From Porphyromonadaceae bacterium UBA7087 (GTDB lineage Bacteria > Bacteroidota > Bacteroidia > Bacteroidales > Muribaculaceae): a stretch of DNA of 13,989 bases. Made by a program: the position numbers and the translations under genes. The stretch is taken from the NCBI GenBank assembly GCA_002493515.1, contig DKYZ01000057.1, forward strand, positions 3,719 to 17,707. Direction: 5' to 3'. The notes beneath the pieces are model-generated. The model saw only the letters and a list, made by a program, of their open reading frames with translations. It was not told the origin of the DNA and did no database searches. Below, in pieces: positions 6,088 to 12,021 of the stretch (position 1 is the first letter of the stretch; every line of letters starts with the position of its first letter).

Positions 6088-9000
6088 ATGAAACATTTTA
6101 CCTTAGGACAATTGCTTGTCGGGGCATTGCTGCTGGGAGGATTCCTTTCAGCGACAGCCACACCGACAGTGACTCCGCTGAAAGGAAAAGCCCAGGACGT
6201 CTCGCCAGACGGTCTGACTGTAGTGGGCTTCTATGACCAGGAATGGAACGAAGACTGGACAATCCAGTTTCACGAAAGTTTCGTATGGGACGGCGTCAAC
6301 GGCCAGCAATGGAAAACATCCTACGACGGCGACGACTGCATGGAATCGGGACTTTTCTTCGGAGTGACCGACACCGGCATCATAACGGGAGCCGTAAAGA
6401 ACGACGGAATGCGTCTGCCTGCCAATGGCGGAGGCGGTTTCAAACCCGGTCTTGACCGTCAGGGTCCGGAACGGGAGGAGGAACTCGGGGAACCCATTTT
6501 CACCGCCGCCGTATGGCGCGACGGAAATCTGGAGATGCTTAGCGAGGGGCTCGGCTCCATCAGCGACTATAACGAGCCGAATGACGGCACATATGCAGTA
6601 GCAGCCTCAGAAGACGGAAGCACAGTCATCGGATATTACTATAAGAACTGGATGGCTGACGGGGCAATAGTATGGAAATACAATAATCTCTGCTATTGCT
6701 TCGATTTGGTCGACTATGCCATGCCCGACGGCATACTGAGCAGCGTGATGCTCGGAATTTCCCGCGACGGAAGCATCATATACGGCAACGTGATAAAACC
6801 GACGCCCGACGGAGGAAAGACAGTGCCGGTCTATTGGCCGTCGTCTGAAAGCTGTGTGGAGATAGAGCTCCCGAAAGGAGACTATGCGCTTGGATGCGGA
6901 ACTGCGGCAATGTCGCCTGACGGCCGCAGGATACTCGTGAACGGAAGCGGCTATGACCGTATGTTCCTCGGAATATACAATACCGACACCAACACCCTTG
7001 AAGAGATAAGACTTCCTGAAAAGACACAGACCGTGACCGGCTACGCCGTGACCGACAACGGAGGTGTGTTCTTCAACGTCAAGAACAAGGACTGGGAATC
7101 TGTCAACTATTACTATTCATGTGAGAGCGGCTCCATGATGTCTCTTGAAAGCTATCTTGAAGAGGCGGCTCCGGAGATATCGGATGAAGACCTCAGGGCT
7201 GTGCTCGCCTCGACTATTGTCAAGGTGAGCGGCGACGGGCGCACCATCATATTCAATCAGGACATGGCTAAGTCATTGGTGTTGCAGCTTGACAAAGCCC
7301 AGGTGGTCTCCGCACCAGCACCCAACGGCCTGAATCTGTATTACAGCGCTCCGGAAACCGTGACTCTAGAATGGAACGGAGTATCCGAACTGCCGGAAGG
7401 TGTAACGCTTGTAGGTTATCAGGCATATATTGACGGCGAGCCGCTTGGAGACGTGGTTGAGACCACCCAGGCCGAAGGCCTTCATTCCATTAGCGGCGTT
7501 GCCGAGATGGGCCGGAACCATTCCGCAACGGTCAGGACTCTCTACATGCATGAAGGAGAGGAGAAGATGTCGTCGGAGGCCGACCCAGTGGAGACTTATG
7601 TCTCGGCCAGCACGGCGCTCATAGAGTTTGATAATTTCGATGACAGTTCGATTGATCCCAACGGCAATATCATGGCCGCCAACGACCACTGGACAACTGA
7701 AATCATAGAAGACAATATGCTTGTCATATCCTGGCATCTCGACGTTCGCGACTGGGACAACAACAATCCTTTCGCGACTGTACTGAGTGCGGCAGACTCC
7801 CCCTGGGCCAACGCCTATGTTAGCCATTACCGCGACGCAAGCGATGCTGATGACTTCTTCCTCAGCTTCTACACCCAGATAAAGGAGGTGAACGAGCTTG
7901 GCCAGGACCGCTCCACCGACTTCCTTGACGTGCAGTATACCCTCGACGGTAAGAACTGGGAGACAATCGAGACAATATGCGCCGCCGACATGGACCACGC
8001 GAAATGGATATTCCATAAGGTCGATCTTGGCGACAAACTGGCCGGTAAGATTTTCCGTCTGAGATTCAACGCGCATGGAGAGGGCAAGGCTCAGCTTATG
8101 TGGGCACTCGACTGCATCGGCATCAACGATGTGACGGACGCCCCGCAGCCTACGGGACTCCGCGCCGAGAAAATGTCGGAAGGGAACGTAAGCCTTACAT
8201 GGCAAAACACGATGGGGGCATGGGACCTCTCGCATGTGATTAATTCATATGTGGAATACAGCAGAGCCATCGGCAACGAAGCCGCCGGGCTTATGGCGGC
8301 AGTGGATATGGATTCCGACAGAATCCGCAGCCATGCCGGCGAATACATATCAGGAGTCTCCGCGTTTATATACGACGCTCCTGAAATGGAATACACTCCC
8401 ACAGAGGCAGAGGCCGTCATATTTGAAGACGGTGTGGAAGTAGCCCGCGGACGTTTCTGCCATAGCTTCGACAAAGTCATCTCGTCAACTGCATGGCTCG
8501 ATAGTCCGGTGCTGATCCAGGACGGCAAGAGCTATAGGGTTGCCGTGGATATTCTGGCGCATGACAGCGAGAACGCCCCGATGTATTATCAGAACACGGA
8601 TGAGGCCGTGGCCGGAGTGACAGATCTCTTCAGCGAGGACGGCGGCAAGACCTGGCAGACGATGCGTGAGACATATGACAATTTGTATCCCGGTGATGAC
8701 GAGGAAAGTCTCAGGGCGCTCGGGAACTGTATCTGGTCGATCCATGCCAATATAACCTCGGAAGGGGAGAAAGTGGCTGACGATATCACCAAGGATTCAG
8801 AAATCATAGGCTACAATGTCTACCGCGACGGAGAGCGCATCAACAAGTCGGTTGTATTTGCGCCTTACATGAGGTATGATGACAAGGACGCGCCGAAAAA
8901 GGCAGAGTATCAGGTCGAGGCTTATTACCGCGACGGGCGCGTATCGCCGCTGTCGGAGCCGCTTAAGATCGATATGTCAGGAGTGTGCAGCATAACCGCA

Positions 9001-9204
9001 AACGATGTCAAGGTGACACGCGAGGGCAGCGATATCATCATATCGGGTGATTTCAGGAGAGCTACACTAATCGATATGTCCGGAAAGAGAGTGATTTCGA
9101 CTTCCGCATCACGGATATCCACCGCCACTCTTCCTGCCGGAGTATATGTGCTCCAGGTATCGGATGGCGTCAACGACACTCTGGTAAAGATCATGGTGAG
9201 ATAA
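6088..9204 (+). CDS. Large secreted protein: DG-repeat (propeller-like) domain, FN3 and jelly-roll modules, T9SS-type C-terminal sorting domain
   Basis: This 1038-residue protein of unknown function starts with a clear signal peptide (1-25, LLVGALLLGGFLSATATP). Residues about 35-400 contain seven spaced copies of a [ST]-x-[DT]-G strand-turn motif (SPDGLTVVG 39-47, TDTGIITG 94-101, SEDGSTVIG 174-182, SRDGSIIYG 225-233, SPDGRRIL 276-283, TDNGGVFF 322-329, SGDGRTII 381-388), suggesting a seven-bladed beta-propeller. An FN3-like module follows (about 408-505), then a jelly-roll-like module (about 510-682). A second FN3 module begins at 688 (LRAEKMSEGNVSLTW) and resumes only at 905 (EIIGYNVYRDGERI), apparently split by a beta-rich insert. 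Asp-box-like SEDGGKTW (849-856) lies in the insert. The last 65 residues or so (IDMSGKRVIS, LPAGVYVLQVSDG, KIMVR) fit a type A T9SS sorting domain, so the protein is probably secreted across the outer membrane. No catalytic motif is recognised. It appears to be a single-gene transcription unit. Confidence 0.8.
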   Translation: MKHFTLGQLLVGALLLGGFLSATATPTVTPLKGKAQDVSPDGLTVVGFYDQEWNEDWTIQFHESFVWDGVNGQQWKTSYDGDDCMESGLFFGVTDTGIITGAVKNDGMRLPANGGGGFKPGLDRQGPEREEELGEPIFTAAVWRDGNLEMLSEGLGSISDYNEPNDGTYAVAASEDGSTVIGYYYKNWMADGAIVWKYNNLCYCFDLVDYAMPDGILSSVMLGISRDGSIIYGNVIKPTPDGGKTVPVYWPSSESCVEIELPKGDYALGCGTAAMSPDGRRILVNGSGYDRMFLGIYNTDTNTLEEIRLPEKTQTVTGYAVTDNGGVFFNVKNKDWESVNYYYSCESGSMMSLESYLEEAAPEISDEDLRAVLASTIVKVSGDGRTIIFNQDMAKSLVLQLDKAQVVSAPAPNGLNLYYSAPETVTLEWNGVSELPEGVTLVGYQAYIDGEPLGDVVETTQAEGLHSISGVAEMGRNHSATVRTLYMHEGEEKMSSEADPVETYVSASTALIEFDNFDDSSIDPNGNIMAANDHWTTEIIEDNMLVISWHLDVRDWDNNNPFATVLSAADSPWANAYVSHYRDASDADDFFLSFYTQIKEVNELGQDRSTDFLDVQYTLDGKNWETIETICAADMDHAKWIFHKVDLGDKLAGKIFRLRFNAHGEGKAQLMWALDCIGINDVTDAPQPTGLRAEKMSEGNVSLTWQNTMGAWDLSHVINSYVEYSRAIGNEAAGLMAAVDMDSDRIRSHAGEYISGVSAFIYDAPEMEYTPTEAEAVIFEDGVEVARGRFCHSFDKVISSTAWLDSPVLIQDGKSYRVAVDILAHDSENAPMYYQNTDEAVAGVTDLFSEDGGKTWQTMRETYDNLYPGDDEESLRALGNCIWSIHANITSEGEKVADDITKDSEIIGYNVYRDGERINKSVVFAPYMRYDDKDAPKKAEYQVEAYYRDGRVSPLSEPLKIDMSGVCSITANDVKVTREGSDIIISGDFRRATLIDMSGKRVISTSASRISTATLPAGVYVLQVSDGVNDTLVKIMVR

Positions 9205-9228
9205 GACAGAGAGAATAAACGATGAACA

Positions 9229-9263
9229 GGGTGCGGAAGCTTTATGGCCTCCGTGCCCTTTTT
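9229..9263 (+). terminator. Intrinsic terminator after the 1038-residue protein gene
   Basis: A 12-bp stem, GGGTGCGGAAGC (9229-9240) with GCCTCCGTGCCC (9247-9258), contains two G-U wobbles and one mismatch, has the loop TTTATG, and is followed directly by five T (9259-9263). It begins 24 bp after the stop codon at 9204. The T-run is only 1 bp from the -33 element of the next promoter. Confidence 0.8.
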
Positions 9264-9264
9264 G

Positions 9265-9296
9265 TTTGCATGGATTTGAAAATCATGCTAACTTTG
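9265..9296 (+). promoter_or_regulatory. Bacteroidetes-type promoter of the threonine aldolase gene
   Basis: TTTG (9265-9268), a 20-bp spacer and TAACTTTG (9289-9296) match the Bacteroidetes primary-sigma consensus TTTG-N19-21-TAnnTTTG exactly. Transcription would start near 9303, giving a leader of about 35 nt with an A-rich stretch before the ATG at 9338. The ATG at 9266 lies inside the -33 element, so it cannot be the start for this transcript. Confidence 0.8.
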
Positions 9297-9337
9297 CGGC
9301 GCGACCCGCAAGGGCCGGAATAAAAACGGATTTGAAA

Positions 9338-10363
9338 ATGTTGTATTTCTCTACAGATTATATGCGCGGGGCACATCCGGAGGTGATGGCAGCCCTTATG
9401 GATACCAATATGGTGGCTACGCCCGGATATGGCGAAGATGACTATTGCCGGCGAGCCGAAAGAAAGATTCTCGAGGAGTGCGGAATACGTGACGGGAAAG
9501 TATATTTCCTTGAAGGAGGCACTCAGACCAATATGCTCGTCATCACCCGCCTGCTTGATTATTGTGATGGAGTCATAGCAGCGGATACCGGACATATCAA
9601 TGTGCATGAATCCGGAGCAATCGAGGCGGCTGGACATAAGGTGATCTCCTTGCCCTCGGAAGACGGGAAAATCAAGGCTACGGATATCAACCGCTGTCTT
9701 AGCGATTATTATGGCGACGACACGTATCCTCATATCGTGAAACCCGGAATGGTGTATATCACTTTCCCCACTGAGATGGGAACCCTCTATACGCTCGGCG
9801 AACTTGAGGATATCAGCGAGACATGCAGAAAATGGGACATTACACTCTATATCGACGGTGCACGCCTTGCCTACGGTCTGGCCGCCGAGGGTAACGATGT
9901 GACGCTTAAGGATCTTGCAAGACTTTGCGACGCGTTCTATATAGGAGGCACGAAGTGTGGGGCACTTTTCGGCGAAGCAGTTGTGACAAGGCGTCCGGAG
10001 CTTTTCAAGGGATTCTTCTCCCTCTGCAAGCAGCGGGGTGCCGTTCTGTCGAAAGGACGCCTGCTCGGAATTCAGTTCGAAACCCTTTTCAATGGAAATC
10101 TGTACGGTCGAATCGGACAGCACGCCATTGAGACAGCAATGCTTCTGAAGGATGGCTTCAGAAGCAAAGGATACAGAATGCTAATTGATTCGCCTACCAA
10201 CCAGCAGTTTTTTATATTGCCCAACGAGATTATCGAGCGACTGCAGGAGAACGTGGCGTTCGAGCTGTGGGGACCGATGCGCGAGAATGAGACACCGGTC
10301 AGGTTTGTCACAGACTGGAGTACAAGACGCGAGGATATCATCGAGCTGATGTTGCTTATCTGA
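9338..10363 (+). CDS. Threonine aldolase-type PLP enzyme (beta-eliminating lyase family)
   Basis: This fold-type I PLP enzyme resembles low-specificity L-threonine aldolases, which cleave threonine or allo-threonine to glycine and acetaldehyde in the cytoplasm. With the start at 9338 it has 341 residues, the family's usual size. Motifs seen are EGGTQTNM (59-66, phosphate loop), DTGHINVHESGA (83-94), FPTEMGTLY (143-151), LYIDGARLAYG (170-180, with Asp173 for the PLP ring nitrogen and Arg176), and YIGGTKCGA (201-209), in which Lys206 should form the Schiff base. An in-frame ATG at 9266 would add 24 residues but overlaps the promoter, and the family normally begins near the motif seen at residues 3-13. 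The gene has its own promoter and stands alone, converging with the transporter gene 7 bp away. Another beta-eliminating lyase activity cannot be excluded from sequence. Confidence 0.88.
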   Translation: MLYFSTDYMRGAHPEVMAALMDTNMVATPGYGEDDYCRRAERKILEECGIRDGKVYFLEGGTQTNMLVITRLLDYCDGVIAADTGHINVHESGAIEAAGHKVISLPSEDGKIKATDINRCLSDYYGDDTYPHIVKPGMVYITFPTEMGTLYTLGELEDISETCRKWDITLYIDGARLAYGLAAEGNDVTLKDLARLCDAFYIGGTKCGALFGEAVVTRRPELFKGFFSLCKQRGAVLSKGRLLGIQFETLFNGNLYGRIGQHAIETAMLLKDGFRSKGYRMLIDSPTNQQFFILPNEIIERLQENVAFELWGPMRENETPVRFVTDWSTRREDIIELMLLI

Positions 10364-10370
10364 CAAACCG

Positions 10371-11339
10371 TCATGCGTTTGGATTCCCGTCCTGTGTATG
10401 CGCGGATACTGCTGTCTGCCTCTTATCGCGACGGAACTTACCCACATTGCTGAGCACCATACCTCCTACTATCACTATCATGGCCACCACCTGAATCCAG
10501 TTGATATCGGCGACCTTCAGGATGACGGATGTCACAGAGGCCACAACCGGGACAAGATACTGATATATGGAGACGAGTTCGCTCGAAAGGAGCTTCATTG
10601 CGGGCGCCATAAGGAAATAAGACAGAAAGGTAGGGCACAGAACGACAAAACCTATGAGGAGCCAGGGTTCGGTCTGGGCAGTGTGCCATATCGGCGCGTG
10701 ACACAGACCCGGAATCAGAAAAACCGATGGTATGCTTGCCACGAGATATACCCATCGAAGCATGCTGACCGGCTTGTATGTCTTCATCGGCACTTCAAGC
10801 ACCACGAGATAGAAAGCGTAGCAAAGACTTGAAAGAAGGGCCAGAAGGTCTCCGAGAAGGGCCATAGTGTCATGTCGCGAGACGCCATGCTGAAGGGCTA
10901 TCACGATAAATGCCCCGATGAATGATATAATGAGTCCGTATATCTCAAGGCGAGAGGGGCGGTTTCCCTTGAACAACATATTAATCAGAACCACGAAGGC
11001 CGGAGGCAGCGTCATGATGATGGAGACATCAATCGGGTTTGACAGGCGTATCGACAGATTGAACAGAAATATGAAAGAGAAGAGCCCGACGGCTCCTCCG
11101 AGAATTATATCGCGCCAATGCTGTTTCTGAATCTTGTCGTTATGCAGGAAGAGGGAGGTCAGCCACATCAGCGCGCATCCTCCGAACATTCGGAAAGCGG
11201 AGACATCCATCGATGTCATCCAGTGTGGAATAAGCACCTTCACGACCGGAAGGTTCACGCCGAAAAATATAGTGGCTATCAGTATAAACAGATTGCCCTT
11301 AAGCTGACGTGCGAGCCCGTTTGAATTATTATCAGGCAT
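10371..11339 (-). CDS. EamA/DMT-family transporter, ten predicted membrane helices
   Basis: This 322-residue integral inner-membrane protein shows the two-fold repeat of the drug/metabolite transporter superfamily: two EamA units, about 14-150 and 160-305, with roughly ten hydrophobic helices and a short charged C-terminal tail (FRRDKRQTAVSAHTQDG). Typical features are GNLFILIATIFFGVNLPVVK near the start, the RLSNPIDVSIIMTLPPAFVVL helix pair in the first unit, and SSELVSIYQYLVPVVASV in the second. Members export or import amino acids, nucleosides or other small metabolites; the substrate is not evident here. The start at 11339 is preferred because a further 31 upstream residues (to 11432) carry no transporter features and would run into a hairpin. 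The 145 bp before the start hold no recognisable promoter, so it may be read through from alaS and the next gene. Its stop lies 7 bp from that of the convergent aldolase gene. Confidence 0.9.
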   Translation of the reverse strand: MPDNNSNGLARQLKGNLFILIATIFFGVNLPVVKVLIPHWMTSMDVSAFRMFGGCALMWLTSLFLHNDKIQKQHWRDIILGGAVGLFSFIFLFNLSIRLSNPIDVSIIMTLPPAFVVLINMLFKGNRPSRLEIYGLIISFIGAFIVIALQHGVSRHDTMALLGDLLALLSSLCYAFYLVVLEVPMKTYKPVSMLRWVYLVASIPSVFLIPGLCHAPIWHTAQTEPWLLIGFVVLCPTFLSYFLMAPAMKLLSSELVSIYQYLVPVVASVTSVILKVADINWIQVVAMIVIVGGMVLSNVGKFRRDKRQTAVSAHTQDGNPNA

Positions 11340-11416
11340 AGCGTAGATGTTTTCTATGAAAACACCATCCACGGAGATATGTTTACAGATTCCACAGAAA
11401 GAATGCCATGGAACAG

Positions 11417-11456
11417 CAAGACGGGCCGGCATCCATACCGGAGCCGCCCCGTCTTG
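11417..11456 (-). terminator. Hairpin between the secreted-protein gene and the transporter gene; possible terminator
   Basis: CAAGACGGGCCGGC (11417-11430) pairs with GCCGCCCCGTCTTG (11443-11456) with a single mismatch around a 12-nt loop. It lies 28 bp downstream of the stop of the - strand gene at 11485. On the - strand it is followed by CTGTTCC rather than a T-run, so termination may be weak or partial, which would allow read-through into the transporter gene. Confidence 0.45.
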
Positions 11457-11484
11457 ATTCGATTCAGTGACCCTGACGGTCTCT

Positions 11485-12006
11485 TTAAAAGAAATTCGTT
11501 ATCTTATTGCTGTAAGACATCGCCACAGGACCCTTCCCATAATCGAGCAGGGTATATGCCTGGTTGCCGTCTTTCGCAAAGAACACCACTATCTTGCCGA
11601 ATGCCTTGCCCTTGTATGACACATTTCCGGCCTTCGCTTCCCATACACCGCCGTTTTCAGTAACTGCAAGCATTACCGAGGGCTCGTTTGCCACTTTATA
11701 TGAACCTGCGGAAGGCATCCTAAGCTGGGCTTCGGGGACCTCGTTGGTCTTCATGATATAGCCCCTGAGACCAGGAGTATATTCAATCACATCCCAGCCT
11801 GGCGTGGCGTCCGTGTTCTTGAAAGCCATACCGGCGGACAGGACCACGTCCTTCCCCTGCTGGTTCTGCGTCACATAACCCTGCGCGCTCGCCTGGTCGA
11901 ATACCTTGGTGGATGTGTTGACAGCCACATATGACTGCGCGTGTGCCATTCCGGTGAAGGCAATGGCGAGCAAGGCAGCAGATAACGATTTAAAAATGTT
12001 TCTCAT
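11485..12006 (-). CDS. Secreted hypothetical protein with SH3b-like N-terminal half
   Basis: This 173-residue protein has a clear signal peptide (1-23, LSAALLAIAFTGMAHA, cleavage before Gln24) and no lipobox, so it is expected in the periplasm or outside the cell. Residues about 25-88 have the strand pattern of a bacterial SH3-like domain: an opening YVAV-x5-VF strand, a central GMAFKNTD turn, a GWDVIEY strand (70-76) and a closing RGYIMKTN strand (81-88). SH3b domains usually bind cell-wall peptides or mediate protein contacts. Residues about 100-173 form a second small beta-rich region with no family I recognise. The ATG lies 15 bp after the alaS stop on the same strand, so it is probably transcribed with alaS. 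The function is unknown; the SH3b reading comes from pattern only. Confidence 0.75.
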   Translation of the reverse strand: MRNIFKSLSAALLAIAFTGMAHAQSYVAVNTSTKVFDQASAQGYVTQNQQGKDVVLSAGMAFKNTDATPGWDVIEYTPGLRGYIMKTNEVPEAQLRMPSAGSYKVANEPSVMLAVTENGGVWEAKAGNVSYKGKAFGKIVVFFAKDGNQAYTLLDYGKGPVAMSYSNKITNFF

Positions 12007-12021
12007 ATCTCATATCTTGTT

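Noticed and set aside
6006..6236. 76-codon frame starting in the leader of the 1038-residue protein gene
   Set aside because: It overlaps the signal-peptide region of the real gene in another frame, and its product looks like random basic sequence.
9266..9337. Upstream ATG giving the aldolase 24 extra residues
   Set aside because: It sits inside the -33 element of a good promoter, the extra residues have no family counterpart, and ATG 9338 has an A-rich leader.
9242..10123. 293-codon - strand frame opposite the aldolase
   Set aside because: Antisense to a PLP enzyme with all key motifs; no domain or leader, and it would overlap the promoter and terminator.
11340..11432. Upstream start adding 31 residues to the EamA transporter
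   Set aside because: The extra sequence shows no transporter features and overlaps the hairpin at 11417-11456; the ATG at 11339 gives a normal DMT N-terminus.
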